Below are positions 37,601-46,186 of a stretch of 64,000 nucleotides of DNA, piece after piece; the first letter of the stretch is position 1, and each line of letters opens with the position of its first letter. Source of the DNA: Vitis vinifera (taxonomy: Eukaryota; Streptophyta; Magnoliopsida; Vitales; Vitaceae); NCBI RefSeq assembly GCF_030704535.1, contig NC_081821.1, forward strand, positions 3,053,001-3,117,000, given 5' to 3'. The position numbers and the translations under genes were made by a program. Below the pieces are notes generated by a model. It was not told the DNA's origin. It saw only the letters and a program-made list of their open reading frames with translations, and did not search any database.

Positions 37601-40600
37601 ACTTCACATATTCAACGAAATGTTGAGGCAATAGTTTTTCATAAGATATTTTCAATTGTGAAGTACTTACCCAGTTCTTACTTGAGATGCTTGGAATTTC
37701 AAATTGTTCTCTCTAGGTGTCTGATAATTTTTTTTTCTAGGTGTTATTATTAGTAAACCATAACCTTGGCTGCTAACCTGTTTTGGACTCATTTGAGTGA
37801 AATTGATACAGTTCCTGTCATATCTAATTTCTTATATAAACTAGTTTTAATAGGTTGGACCATTTGCTGCATCTTCTAATTCCTTCGTTGGTTGTGGAAT
37901 GCTTCCATCCTCCTTTGCTGAGAGAGTTTGAGTGATTACTTGTTACTAATGTAAACTATACATTAATTGGCTGACCTTTTCTCAGTTGGGTTGATTATAG
38001 TCAATTTGGTTTCTTGCTAAGTGGTTTCATGTGGATTGGCTTTATGAGCTGGGTTCCATCTGCTATGATTAACCTGCATGAATGGTGCAACTTAAATTTT
38101 TCTCAAGATCTATTTTTTCCCTTAAAAGAGAATTAAATTAGTGATGCTATATATTTTCATTTAAAATAATTGGTCTGAATCTGACCACTCGTAGAGACAT
38201 GTGAACGTTTGAATAATGTCTCTCTGGTTCTATGAGTTTTATATATTTATTCTATTGTTCAATTGATCAATAATGCTTGATATTTTCTACTGTTTCCTTG
38301 CATGTTGCCTTAAATATTAGTAAGTGACATCTTGTTAAAGCTGTAAATTAAGTACAGTTCACAACTTGAGAAGAGGAGAATAACGAAAAGAAGAAAAAAA
38401 TTGAAAGGAATTGTTACCTTGGAGGGTTTTACTTCATTCGCTATAAGGAAGGGGTTTTGAGGAAAGCAAGAGGAAGAATGGTGGGCGCGCACTAAACCCT
38501 TTTAAGACACTTGTAATTTTGGTCCAAAAAAAAAAGTTTGTACTAAACTTGTTTTTTCATGTTATTCCCCAAATCACCTCAACTTTGGGATGATAGTTTT
38601 GGTGGGCCTGGACAAGACATTTTCTCATCATCACCCATTTTGTTGTCCTTTTCTTTTCTATTGATCAAACCAACAATGGAAAGAGAGTTTTAATGTTCTC
38701 TTCTTTATCTCCTCTCTTTTGGTGAACATAACAGGCTGTAAGGAAGAACTTAAATCTGTGATTTGATTTTTGTAATCTGGAACATCATTGAACTCAAATA
38801 TTGACTTAGCAGTGTTTATTTTATGTATTGAATCTTAAAGTTTTGCTTTGTAGGATGCCTATTATTGATAAATTCAAAGACATGGGAACTGTTGTTATGG
38901 GCAAAGTAGAGTCTGGTAGTGTGCGTGAAGGCGACAGCTTGTTGGTCATGCCAAATAAGGTTCCCCCCCCCAGATCTTTGGTTTTTTTTTTTTTTTTCTC
39001 CTTTTTCTTCCAGACTTTCCAGTTTTTTTCTGATTGTACTCCTTGATCTACAGGTTCAGGTGAAAGTTTTTGCTGTGTACTGTGATGAGAATAAAGTTAA
39101 ACTTGCTGGACCTGGTGAAAATGTACGGGTTAGATTATCTGGAATTGAAGAAGAAGACATAATATCAGGATTTGTCCTGTCAAGCATTGGTATGTTTTCT
39201 TCACTGAACTTATATATTGTTCTGTATGGTTTCTTGATCATTTTTGCAACTTCGTAGTTCTTATTATTAAGGAACTAAAATTTTATGAAATAGTTTGGTG
39301 GTAATGCAAATATGGTGATGGGGTGGCATGACATTGGTTTGACCAGTAACTTCAGCTAATTTGATTGTCTGTTCTTACCCATACTGCTGATGCTGAAAAT
39401 TTTGAAGATAGTAACATGGTGATAAATGAAGGTTGTCAATTAAAATCATAAACTTCTGCTGATTTGATTGTCTGTTCTTATCCATACTGCTGATGCTGAA
39501 AATTTTGAAGATAGGGTAACAAGGTGATAAATGAGGGTCATCAATTAAAATCATAAAATGCTTTCCTCACAAACAAATAGTAAGGAAAACAAGTAAAAAG
39601 GCGCATTACATATCAACACCTAGAGAGCTGGGGATTCTACATTCTTTGACACTGATTGTCAACATTTTGAGTACTCTTTGTGCCCCAAATACTTGTTTAG
39701 GATTGGTCTCCTCACCCAAAAAATTAACACATTATTGTTACATAAGTGCACATGCTATTCTGGCATTGTCTTCCTATGCCTTTAACAATGTCAAGTTTCT
39801 TGGATTTCTTCATGGTGCACATCCAATTCAATCATGTAATAAAGGCCCAGGCAGAATGAGATCAAACCCTGTACTTGTTGAATGAAGAACGCATTAGGGA
39901 TGACATGAAAGGGAATCAAAGGGTATTTTGAGATATTAGTATGTATTGACCATTATCAGTGTTATCTGTAGAGGACAAAAATGTTCTATTCTTGCACTTG
40001 CCACTCTTCTTGTTGAATGCCACCAACAACTCTTCTGGATGGGTTTCAAAATAGAATTCGTTTCCTTGGTTTATTTTAGCTTTATATCTTCAATTTGGAG
40101 TTGAATTGTTGGAGATTTTTCAATTTCTTTATTTCCTTCTACTTGATTTTTTTATATCTTTTCCAACCAAGGTATGCGTGAATTATTTTTCTTCTAGATT
40201 TTGGGAGGAACTGAGGATCAGTAATATTTTTTTTTGAATCTAATCCTGTTGTGGTATATTCAACCTCTAGTGTGATTTGTATTGATCTTTTGAAATCTTT
40301 GGAAGTGTTGTAGAACAAAGTATTTCATGTTAATGGTTTGATATGGATCTACAATGTAGATATTTAGAAGCAAACTCTAGGTGGATTCATTTTGTTCATA
40401 AAATATCAATATCAGTGAATTTAGAAGCCAATGCCTTGGTTGGATTCTTTGTATCTTTTTTCCTTACCGGAGAAGTTGCCCTTTTCTTGGGGAAAATTTA
40501 TAAAAAAAAAAAGACGTTAATTCTTTGACAAGGATTTGTGGTAAGAGGTTAAATATTGAAGTAGATAGCAAATCCCTTTGTTTTACTTGCATTTTATAAA

Positions 40601-42394
40601 TAAAGAAGCATGGTTTCAAAATTTTCCCTATTTCCCTATTTTCTATCTTTTGAAAAAGTTAGCATGTTTCTTAATCGTCTTTTCCCCCATTTTTCCATTG
40701 GGAAAGATTTGGAATCGGAACTCTCCTGTCCCTGCCCAAACATGATGAAATTGCTGAAGAAAGTACTAGCAAAGGGGTTCACAGAACCATATGTTCTGAG
40801 ACTACCAGCATCTCCTTACTAAACTCCCTCATTGGTCTCAGTCCACCTATGACATCTGTGGGTGAAAACGGGAATGTATGTGAACCTGTTTTGCTGGAAG
40901 TTGGCAAGAAATATATTGAAAAGGTTATCCTATTACCTATGCTGTATAATGTGTGTTTGAATTGTATTGGAAATTAGTACCCAAATACTGTGTAGCAGGT
41001 GTGTCAAACCACTGCACCCAATGATTGCTCCCAGGCTGTTTACAATAATGAATTGTCTGACCAAATTAAATCCAAGGGTACTGAAAAGGTTATGGATAAT
41101 ATGGGGATTGGGTGTTCCATCAGGACATTGATGTCCTGATTATATGTCCTACTTGAAAGTTCATACAGCATTCCCTGAAGTCTTTGCCATGATGAACTCA
41201 TATGTCACAACCTGCAAAACCATCCATACATCTCGAATTGGATCTTCCTTTCACCTAGGTGATTTAATTCTGTGCTTGGTCATCAAATTGAAGTGAGTTA
41301 CCTATTCTTTATTTGGAACAACAACTGCTTCTGGTTTCCTTGAAGCCTAAATGGTGGTTTCTTCTCTATACAAATACATTTCTAGAGTCGATAAACTTAG
41401 AACAAGGAGCTGCTGAATCAGTTGAATCCAGAACATTTTCTTTGCTATGTTATCTTTAGGAGTTCTAAAACTGTTTCCTTTTGTGCAGCAAAACCAATAC
41501 CTGCAGTGTACGAGTTTGTTGCCCAGCTGCAGATTCTTGAATTGCTGGATAATGTATGTATATATTTAGTTTTCTGTCCTACCTTTAGGGTTTTATTCTT
41601 CAAATTTTTCTCTTGTCAATAATTTTCTCTTATATTCTAGTTGTTGAACCATGCATGTAATATCTGAAGCATCAACTGTTGTTCTTTTCTTTCAGGCAAT
41701 TTTCACTGCTGGTTATAAGGCTGTCTTGCACATTCATTCTATTGTTGAGGAATGTGAGATTATTGAACTGCTGCAGCAAATTGATCCGAAGACAAAGAAA
41801 CCTATGAAAAAGAAAGTCCTATTCGTAAAGAATGGTGCTGTTGTACTGTGCCGCATTCAGGTTTGCTTTTTTATATACTCTAATTTTTCATTATTTTTAT
41901 ACAATCATGTAAACTTTGCATGTATTAATATTTTCAACATGTATCTTGAGTGTTAGGAATTTCACTAGTAATCTCAAGAAACTTGAATAAATCCAAATAG
42001 AAGCCCCAACATTTCTATTTCTTTTTTTTTTTTCCCTCCTTTTTTCTTTGTTGACATAACTCATCTATCCTCCACCAACCACCATGGCTACCCTCAGAAA
42101 TGAAAAAGCTGTTTCGAAAATTGATATTATTGCCAAATTATTTCCTCATTCTGACTTTGCCAATTGTGTGCTTCCCAGGTGAATAACTTGATTTGCATTG
42201 AAAAATTCTCTGATTTCCCACAGCTTGGAAGGTTCACTCTTCGAACTGAAGGTGAAAAAAGATATTCCTACCTCTAGAATCCATTTGAGCTATGATATCT
42301 TTGTATTCTTTAGTCACAAGGATTTCTGTACAATACAGGAAAAACTGTTGCTATGGGGAAAGTTATGGATCTTAATTCTGCTAGTTCTATTTAA
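4673..42394 (+). CDS. eRF3: Eukaryotic peptide chain release factor GTP-binding subunit eRF3 (18 coding exons)
   Basis: GTPase that partners eRF1 at stop codons to release finished proteins in the cytosol. Coding exons: 4673-4676, 5238-5279, 5407-5481, 16468-16524, 24555-24650, 25666-25777, 26317-26362, 26493-26564, 27546-27608, 27701-27855, 27932-27996, 36987-37137, 38854-38959, 39054-39189, 41489-41553, 41696-41860, 42179-42251, 42339-42394. All junctions are GT-AG and keep phase: 1539 nt, 512 residues, TAA stop. GTPase motifs: G1 GHVDAGKST (89-97), G3 DAPGH (166-170), G4 NKMDD (228-232). The domain 2/3 region ends with the family-typical KVLFVKNGA and [13 protein letters not shown]. The [13 protein letters not shown] and [10 protein letters not shown] wording separates it from EF1A and favours eRF3 over HBS1. 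The N-terminal extension (about 80 residues) is short and acidic, and the total is close to plant eRF3 length. Introns 3, 4 and 11 (11.0, 8.0 and 9.0 kb) are swollen by mobile elements, but no exon is damaged. Confidence 0.93.
5923..6013 (-). mobile_element. Short tRNA-derived SINE in eRF3 intron 3
   Basis: Read on the minus strand this 91-bp unit has an A-box-like start (TGACTCAAGGAGTAAAG), then GGTTCAAGTCC, which matches the pol III B-box consensus. It ends in CCTATC followed by an A-run. The same CCTATCAAAA end occurs on the LINEs in this window, fitting a SINE mobilised by LINE machinery. Flanking 13-bp duplications CATTATCAAATAA (5910-5922) and CATTTTCAAATAA (6014-6026) differ at one base. 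Confidence 0.72.
6370..7300 (-). mobile_element. Decayed LINE ORF2 relic, antisense to eRF3
   Basis: On the minus strand the sequence around 7110-7200 encodes the L1 reverse-transcriptase phrase [11 protein letters not shown]. Further along, around 6400-6560, it encodes a degraded C-terminal zinc-finger/RVT block ([17 protein letters not shown], then LLFTLFGVS) with stops. Both blocks occur in the same order in the intact LINE at 7512-13576. The spacing is shorter and the middle is unrecognisable, so deletions or insertions have occurred. No target duplication was found and the limits are approximate. Confidence 0.7.
7568..9790 (+). CDS. LINE ORF1 protein (DUF4283-type nucleic-acid-binding protein)
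   Basis: A 740-residue ORF1 product, expected to bind LINE RNA as a chaperone in the ribonucleoprotein. Residues about 200-345 look like a DUF4283 region typical of plant L1 ORF1: [24 protein letters not shown], then [13 protein letters not shown] and a WWEV block. I see no CCHC knuckle of the usual spacing. The C-terminus is highly basic ([17 protein letters not shown]), fitting RNA binding; the middle is low-complexity and acidic. The stop overlaps the ORF2 start as ATGA (9787-9790), so ORF2 may be reached by termination-reinitiation. Function is inferred from family and position. Confidence 0.85.
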   Translation: MAAKRGGRCWFAVESKSYEITAEVTGERPKGIIVERSKGYTSWIRFGSISLCCLLEGVEACCRGVLMLGHVKSWEDGGRRYKLEIRENKAGRYILCSVVDLESKRFCLVFPEGKSVLGGWVLLAEKLRFLGVGSREESKGTAAYYGTGCSDGEYVRKAKKSYVEAVKTRGKKFGEAVWLQLGEEEVSNERKFLGRCLVGRWGQSSMLDPDMQAFESWGRSVWNTKGGVKFSRLGGPLLLIEFETKEEAEKVLLRGHRWFKESFLSLERWDPKVGCSINGERDKSVWVRVMGMPLHFWSQEILRKIGDCCGGFLAVDEDTANFKELKWARLLVRSEGLEWPNSLQVAVGSVCYSLQLWWEVKPGLTAVVPATRNEMGNEREVRDEGEGDSRAGFKKANVRTHGEPAKVDVPCENDEGGCSKAAAFSEALSEKVADGVGSTASQHITWGKNTICGPGKSLVLGRQMMVDLGRRPKEKGQVTEGQIELMKMGRPKSPSYKDSEVEMDRSREARAPVGGLGVSGELEGEMVGAQMGSRSPAVNLTVFTNEALMEEASRYSDQSSCSLSSLGKRDISLSSTPSGRNGESVARTGVIIQSSSSVEAGGAVMGPLRMIWADGREAEVLDSAGREVGAFGEKTEGDTNRTIHEDMEEREEEEEPCWQSSSLAKFSRYIGMPTEGFEGEILFLLKRMKERKIQKGQMDGRKSKKLKSSKFERELRKLEWTVNYIGEGGGEEGVNTCRSK
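9787..13443 (+). CDS. LINE ORF2 protein (APE endonuclease and reverse transcriptase)
   Basis: A 1218-residue polyprotein that nicks target DNA and copies LINE RNA into it. Order: APE-type endonuclease, residues 1-230, with WNVRG (N9), LQETK (E38), GDFN near 142 and SDHFP near 224; reverse transcriptase from about 450 to 800 with [13 protein letters not shown] near 514, [12 protein letters not shown] near 640 and the catalytic FADD near 691; C-terminal zf-RVT block ([16 protein letters not shown], then [18 protein letters not shown]) from about 1060. No RNase H domain was recognised. All catalytic motifs are present and there is no internal stop, so the enzyme could be functional. The frame is -1 relative to ORF1. 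Confidence 0.93.
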   Translation: MKLRMLTWNVRGANNCDKRKVIKALIKKHKVDLVCLQETKIQEMSKGIICSLGVGRYLDWGAVDSRGAAGGIVVFWDNRVLELVDIHKGGCSISCIFKNSEDGFMWMFTGVYGPILRRERESFWEELGAIKGLWNGPWCAAGDFNAILSPEERNRGGRLNSNMRRFVEIIEDLELKDVPLVGGPFTWSGGVNNQSFSRLDRFLINEGWDNHFGDVRQCVLPRPVSDHFPVLLDVGGGRRGPSPFRFENMWLKVEGVKELMKSWWEGGRFNGSASFILAEKIKVLKAKLKEWNRDTFGRIELRKNAALEQVQFWDAKEKMSRLNLEELEARKEVREDYKKWVLLEEISWRQKSREVWLKEGDRNTGYFHKMANAHRRRNNVDRIKINGAWCLEENEIREGIGNAFKLLLSSSGDWRPSISGLQLENLDQLDASTLESPFTEEEVYNALLSCNGDKAPGPDGLSMAFWQFAWDFVKEDVLCFFKEFYENGKFVKSLNATFLVLIPKKVGAEDLGDFRPISLVGSLYKWLAKVLANRLKKVVGKVISKAQGAFVEGRQILDAVLIANEAIDSTLKNNESAILCKLDIAKAYDNVDWTFILTVMQKMGFGDKWIRWIKWCISTASFSVLVNGTPTGFFQSSKGLRQGDPLSPYLFVIAMEVFSAFLQRAVEGGYLSGCRVKGRSEEGVLISHLLFADDTLVFCKPSQDHLTYLSWLLMWFEAASGLRINLDKSELIPVGRVENMDDLAWEFGCKVGSLPSTYLGMPLGASFKSTSVWDGVEERFRKRLGMWKRQYLSKGGRTTLIRSTLSNLPIYLMSLLWLPSVVRRRLEKIQRDFLWGGGNLERKPHLVRWEVVCLSKKKGGLGVKNLSILNKALLAKWNWRFANEREALWNQVIRGKYGEERGGWASQEVREAHGLGLWKGIRMDWELVSNRMVFIVGNGRRVRFWRDKWCGDSPLCSSFPSLFALTVDKEESVADVWDSLAEGGWGGWNPCFLRAFNDWEIEEASSFMEQLHRSRVIEVVEDRVSWTETKSGNFSVKSLYLAMEAGGSARFPSSLIWNANVQPKISFFVWEATWGKALTLDKVQKRGWALANRCFLCLENEETIDHLLLHCSRTKVLWDLLFTVFGVSWVLPYSVKETLLSWHGSFVGKKRKKVWRAAPLHIFWTVWKARNRLAFKDDTLSIQRMKYSFIFSLWAETKLFIVDCPLTIANFIDWMGSN
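13594..16467. other. Rest of eRF3 intron 3, unresolved repeat relics
   Basis: No gene was seen. The stretch directly after the LINE (13594-13860) has phrases such as ACACCCTCAAGCTTGATCTG that resemble the polypurine-tract end of a minus-strand copia element, so the LINE may have landed in an old LTR relic. A patch at about 14930-14990 (GGAACCTGGAACTCCCAC) resembles part of the SINE at 5923-6013 but is too degraded to delimit. The intron ends with a TTTCAG acceptor before 16468. Confidence 0.4.
16657..16698 (-). repeat. Internally deleted 3' LTR of the copia element
   Basis: Only 42 bp remain. The two ends match the 162-bp 5' LTR, but about 120 bp in the middle are missing, including its TATATATATA stretch. 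The polypurine tract (CTCCCCCTCAAGTT on the plus strand, 16699-16712) lies directly beside it. The deletion must postdate insertion because LTRs are copied identical. Confidence 0.85.
19421..20000. mobile_element. hAT-type MITE with GC-rich ends, nested in copia integrase region
   Basis: The element begins TAGGGATGGCAATGGGGCGG and ends with the near-perfect complement (ACCCGCCCCGTTGCCATCCCTA form). It is flanked by a perfect 8-bp duplication GCGACTGT (19413-19420 and 20001-20008), diagnostic of hAT-class insertion. Both ends carry runs of CGCCC repeats and the middle (19600-19830) is almost pure A/T. There is no ORF of its own. It splits the copia frame between the protease and integrase parts. 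Confidence 0.9.
21074..23378 (+). mobile_element. 5'-truncated LINE nested inside copia gag
   Basis: Bounded by the 12-bp duplication ATAACCCTTTCG (21062-21073 and 23379-23390) with an A-run of about 22 bases at its 3' end. It is truncated inside the reverse-transcriptase domain, the usual result of incomplete target-primed reverse transcription. Its ORF2 remnant is closely related to the full-length LINE at 7512-13576. It lies in sense with eRF3 and antisense to the copia host. Removing one duplication copy restores continuity of copia gag. Confidence 0.93.
21075..23209 (+). pseudogene. C-terminal part of LINE ORF2 (RT and zf-RVT), still open
   Basis: About 710 codons remain open from the truncation point to a TAA at 23207-23209. 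The frame enters at [14 protein letters not shown], so there is no native start codon. RT motifs [12 protein letters not shown] and FADDTLVF and the C-terminal [18 protein letters not shown] block are intact. The endonuclease and the start of RT are missing, so it cannot act alone. The absence of stops points to a young insertion. Confidence 0.88.
24348..24509 (-). repeat. 5' LTR of the copia element, with adjacent primer-binding site
   Basis: On the minus strand this 162-bp LTR starts TGTTAGATAGTGTATAGTTA and ends CTCTCTTTTCACA. The complementary TG...CA ends are normal for LTRs. Immediately inside it (24347 down to 24335) is TGGTATCAGAGCC, the standard copia primer site matching the 3' end of initiator tRNA-Met. 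Confidence 0.9.
24655..27545 (+). other. eRF3 introns 5-8, small repeats only
   Basis: The intervals between exons 5 and 9 hold no further gene. Intron 5 contains a TA run at 25380-25400. Intron 6, at about 25912-26070, contains GGGTGTTTGGTAAAAC followed by AT-rich sequence resembling the relics at 1430-1800 and 2400-2530, so it is probably a MITE fragment whose second end I could not find. Confidence 0.4.
28696..28850 (+). mobile_element. 155-bp LINE 3' end inserted in LINE A
   Basis: A 15-bp perfect duplication AGAGTTGTCACTACA (28681-28695 and 28851-28865) brackets 155 bp. The insert ends CCTATCAAAA, the same 3' terminus as the other LINEs here, and has no coding content. This is a severely 5'-truncated LINE copy landing in the endonuclease-coding region of LINE A. 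The duplication is still perfect, so it is young relative to its host. Confidence 0.85.
29624..33126 (+). mobile_element. Second LINE (LINE B) nested in LINE A
   Basis: It begins inside the endonuclease region ([13 protein letters not shown]) and runs through RT to the zf-RVT block ([19 protein letters not shown]) and a short A-rich tail. The longest open stretches are 30585-31136 and 31287-31664; stops and frameshifts break the rest. The RT motif reads [14 protein letters not shown] at 29618-29623 and 33127-33132 marks the insertion point; the duplication is short or partly decayed. It duplicates domains already present in LINE A on its left, which explains the repeated endonuclease signatures. 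Confidence 0.8.
35983..36360. repeat. Three diverged tandem units of about 125 bp in eRF3 intron 11
   Basis: Units start at about 35983, 36107 and 36237, each with ACTTA(G/A)TAGTTTAAA followed by a T-rich stretch, then an ATATCC or ACATCCTGGTCAAA-type block and a purine-rich GGAGG tail. They are not coding. Divergence is considerable, so the array is old. It lies directly after LINE A and before exon 12. Confidence 0.6.
36431..36672. repeat. Direct tandem duplication, 121-bp unit, eRF3 intron 11
   Basis: The two copies begin TTGTGGCTGATAG at 36431 and 36552, and both include CTACCTGCCAGATATTTTCT and AGAAAGACTGAAGTTGT. They differ at only a few positions, so the duplication is fairly recent. 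No function is apparent; it lies 315 bp upstream of exon 12. Confidence 0.8.
37138..38853. other. eRF3 intron 12, no feature beyond simple repeats
   Basis: This 1.7-kb intron contains a CT-rich run at 37161-37190 and T homopolymers. No exon, RNA gene or delimitable mobile element was seen. It ends with the CTTTGTAG acceptor before exon 13. Confidence 0.5.
39190..41488. other. eRF3 intron 14 with a 103-bp tandem duplication
   Basis: Copies at 39348-39450 and 39451-39555 share GATTTGATTGTCTGTTCTTA and CTGATGCTGAAAATTTTGAA. A stretch at about 40690-40930 is less AT-rich than its surroundings and has short open segments, but no recognisable protein; it may be part of an unidentified old insertion. 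Confidence 0.5.
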
Positions 42395-45100
42395 ACAATT
42401 TTGGCAGAAGAGGTGAGGTGTTTCTAATTCTCCTTATATTTTCCTTTTCCTTACCGAACTAGTCTTCTTTATCCATATCTCTATGTCATTGCATCTGCAC
42501 TAAAGCAAATTTTTTTATTTTAAGTTGTCTTCTCATGAATCATAATGTATATAAATTTCCATTTTTTTTCCTTGTGTATTAACTGAATCCTGTATTTATT
42601 GCATATGCATAACAAGAATGGAGGTTACAACCGATTTCATGAAAGATACTAAGGGCAATAGAATTTTGTACATGTAGCCATAATTGGTATAATACGTGTG
42701 TAAGCATTGAACCCTAGAGCTTTGATGAAATCTACTCTATAAAATTTACAATTTTACTGCATAGATTCATAGTAGAATCTTCAAGATAAGTTTGAATACA
42801 AATACTACTGTTCCAAAAGTTCCAAGTTTAAGTCCTAAACCAATATACAAAAAAAAAAAACAAAAAACAAAAAAAAAACGAGAGAAGAAGAAAAAGAAGA
42901 ATAAAATAAGTAATCTAGGAACATGTAAAACTATAATATATAATTCTTTAGACATATATGTGGCATATTAAAAATCCACTCTCCAACTTTATTAGACACC
43001 TGGTCCTCATCTCCCCAAAAAAGTGGGAAAAAACCTAAAAAAAAAAACTAGTAGTTGAGCAAAATTCCCACTGTTTGTTCATTATCAGCTTGAGGTTAAT
43101 ATTCAAATCATTTGGGTAGAATATGGTTCATTTGATTAACATCTTACTAATATTTCTTTTGGTGATAATCACAATAAATCTTCAACCTCTTATTGCCTTT
43201 GACAACACATGAAATTTTCTTATGTAAAATCACTCTTTTTTCCCCGTCACCCAATTTTAATTTAAAAAACAAGAAGTTTTATTTATTTATTTTTTAAATG
43301 AAATTGGATACTAAAGACTACAAAGAGACTTTTTTATAGTGGAGAGTGGAGGCAAAAGAAAGTTTCTAAAGTTCTAATTTAACCTTAAGATTTTTAGAAT
43401 TTGGACCATGATATAATAGAAGGAAAATTTTTAGAATTTGATTTTTTCTTTAGAACTACTAAAAGAATCTTAAAAGGGTGTGTGGCTTGTACGTGTCATG
43501 TATCATATATAATGTAGTTGTACCTGAGATAAAACTTATAAGCGATATACGTTGGTTATATGTATCATTTACATATATTTGTATCCTAAGTTTTGGTAGC
43601 TATATTCATGTCTTTTTTCATGCACATTCATATTGGTGAATATTTTCCAGCTGCCTGCACACTACTTTTCTGTCAGCTGGGGACTTTAGGTTAAAATACT
43701 GTTTATGTGGCCTTTGGCATGTGCTGCCATAGAATTCTCTTGAATCTACGCCTTTGTTGCTGACCCAAGTTTTAGAAGTTGATGCACCGTTCAAAAAAGT
43801 TAAAAATTTTAACATTAGTCTATCAAATAAAAAAAAGTACTGTTGCAGTTTTGTTGAAATGATGCTTGAATTATAAATTTGAAGAGTAAGTTTAAATTAA
43901 AGGTTATAGAATCTTGGACCCTGATCAACTTTTAGACCTACTTCAGTCCCAAAATCATGAGTTTGTACCATATAAGTTGGATAGTAGACTAGTAAAAGCC
44001 TCACAGTTGGTAGTAGGGTTAATGGTTTGAAATTGAAGTTGTCGTGATCATTGATCAGTTCATAGCTGTTCATTATAGTCCCCGCTTATAGCTTGAGTGA
44101 CTACAAATTCATCCCAGGGCAAAAATAAGAACTTGGATGGTCATGTGGAATTAGGGTTGCGACTAAGTCGGGGGGTTAGACGTCAACCAAATCCATAAAG
44201 TAACCCATTCTACCATTGCCCAACTGAACCTGATCACTTACCTATGTAGCCCAGCCTAGCGAGCTCATGTGGTTGTGCTCTGGTTGAACTTTGATTGAGT
44301 TGGGTTACATTGAGTGGTTTCTGAGGGGTGAAGGAGATGGAACTACAGTCAAATTCTGCCTAGCTACAGAACTCATAATAGAGAAATGGTGAAATATAAA
44401 ATCAGATTAAAGAACCCATTTACCAAAACTAGTAGATGAACTACCAGATTCTGATAAAGGAGAATGAGGACTAGGATTAAAGGGAAATAAAAGGTAAACA
44501 TCTTACCTGGAAAAGACAGGAAGATAGGTTTAGAGTAGAGAACTTCAAATATGGCTTGTTAGGGAATTGCAGATTTATGTTGTGGCAGATCACCATAGTA
44601 TTTACTAGCACGTGGCTCAGCCAATTATACCTTGCATGTGGGTTTTTATTTTGTCTTGTTATTAACAATCTCTATTACTCTTAACAGGCAAACCGAGTCA
44701 ACGAGGACAACTTTTTGGCATACACAAATCAAGTAGCAGCACAAGGGGGTCTCAATTCTTAGAGCATGCTCTGCAAATCATTAAAATGCACCCAAGTTTG
44801 ATTGACCATAACAGAGCTCCTTGTAGTGGTTTTGGAGAGTTGGCTATTGTTTCTGGTGCACCTGTTTTTTGAATGAATTTTTATAGGGTTTCCAATACTC
44901 CAATATTTGATGGGGGTTGAAGTTTGGCCTTGGTTCATTTTGCCCCCATTCACCAATGTCACCAATGTTTCTTATAATGGTTATGAGAGATCATGTTTTA
45001 AGAACATCTACTTAGATTTGGGTTCTTTTGCACATCAATGCCCTATAGTCAGCATATAGAGTGATATTTATTTAAATTGCTTGGAGTTTGGATGACCAGA
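42395..45100 (+). other. eRF3 3'UTR with a probable 2.3-kb intron
   Basis: The first UTR exon runs 18 nt past the stop codon to 42412, where AGAG meets a strong GTGAGG donor. A good acceptor (CTCTTAACAG) at 44687 is followed by non-coding sequence from 44688 that I read as the terminal UTR exon. Its end is not defined; somewhere around 45000-45150 is plausible. The intron would be 42413-44687. It is AT-rich, contains A/T homopolymers around 42850-42900 and has no recognisable gene. The splice is inferred from signals only, and the transcript could instead end in the unspliced stretch after 42412. Confidence 0.45.
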
Positions 45101-45923
45101 TGATTAGTTATAGATTTATTATTAATAATCCTGCATGTTTTTTTATTTTTTATTTTGTCTTTGTTTACAACTTTCCGTTGGGTCATACTACAGTTCCGAA
45201 TGGGTACCTTTTTGTTGCTGTATTACAAGCTGTTGCATTAAAAAAGGCATCAATAATTTGACTCTTGATCACATATTCAAACTTGGAACACGATCTGAAC
45301 TACTTCCTTGATTATTATCATCATTTTGTGAACAAAATAGAAAGTGAATGGTTATCAAGAGTCGAAGGTCCCAGCTGTGGATTGTTGGAATCGAATGCAA
45401 TACTGTGGAGAAGGCACAAAAAATATTAGATGGACAAGGGAGGAGAGAGAGAGAGAGAGGGAAGCGGAGGAGGTAAGAAATGTGAGTGAGGCTGAGGCAT
45501 ATCCAATGAAGGTAGGGGATGGCCCTTATGGGTAATCCAAGAACTCTTCTCTATCTGGTCTGTCTTTTCTCTTTCAAGGCTTATTCTATGCCTAGTTCCA
45601 ACTCCAATGTTTGATTTCAAAATTTGAGGAAAAATGTAAATAAAGAAAAATGAATTTTTATATGCCACTTAAAATTCATTTAACTTATTTTAATCTTTTT
45701 ATATGAAAAATTAAATAGTTTGAAAATATAGGTTTTTTTAATTATATTTAATTTTCTTTTATATTTTCTATAATATAATCAAACTTAAGGAAATTATTTT
45801 CCTTTTAACCTTTTTTTTCTTTTTTTGAAACCAAATTTAGCATAATTCACTAATATTAGGGTCAATTTTAAAATTTTATGCCATGTTATACTTCTCATAT
45901 TTACCACATGTTGTGTAACATGG
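45101..45923. other. Intergenic DNA between eRF3 and the SABATH array
   Basis: A short GA repeat lies at 45441-45465. A phrase around 45480-45530 (GTGAGTGAGGCTGAGGCATATCCAATGAAGG) resembles SABATH exon 1 (EAYPMK coding) preceded by a purine-rich leader, so it is probably a degraded exon 1 belonging with the fragment at 45924. The rest is AT-rich with no gene. Confidence 0.45.
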
Positions 45924-46186
45924 GTTGCTCAGTTGGGCCGTAACACCTTTGCAGTGCAAAACATACTGGAAGCCATTGAACTCAAGTGCCAAAACCAAAG
46001 ACTCAATTCCCAAATCCCTGAATTCCAAGTCTTCTTCAATGACTTCAGCACTCTCTTTGCCTCCCTCTCTCCCTCCCAAAAGACCGATATCACGCTGCTG
46101 GGGTGGTTTCAACACTCCTACTCCCCACTGCCTATTTTCACATTGTCTACACCATTGAATGGCTTTCAGACTTGCCAAAGGAGTTC
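45924..46186 (+). pseudogene. SABATH methyltransferase fragment (part of exon 2)
   Basis: Begins in the SAM-binding motif (GCSVGP, then an extra base causing a frameshift before NTF) and continues AVQNILEAIELKCQNQ, QIPEFQVFFND and, in a shifted frame, FHIVYTIEWLSDLPKEF. The 3' half of exon 2 and exon 3 are missing. At 46186 it joins directly to a copia RNase H fragment. It cannot encode an enzyme. Confidence 0.85.
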
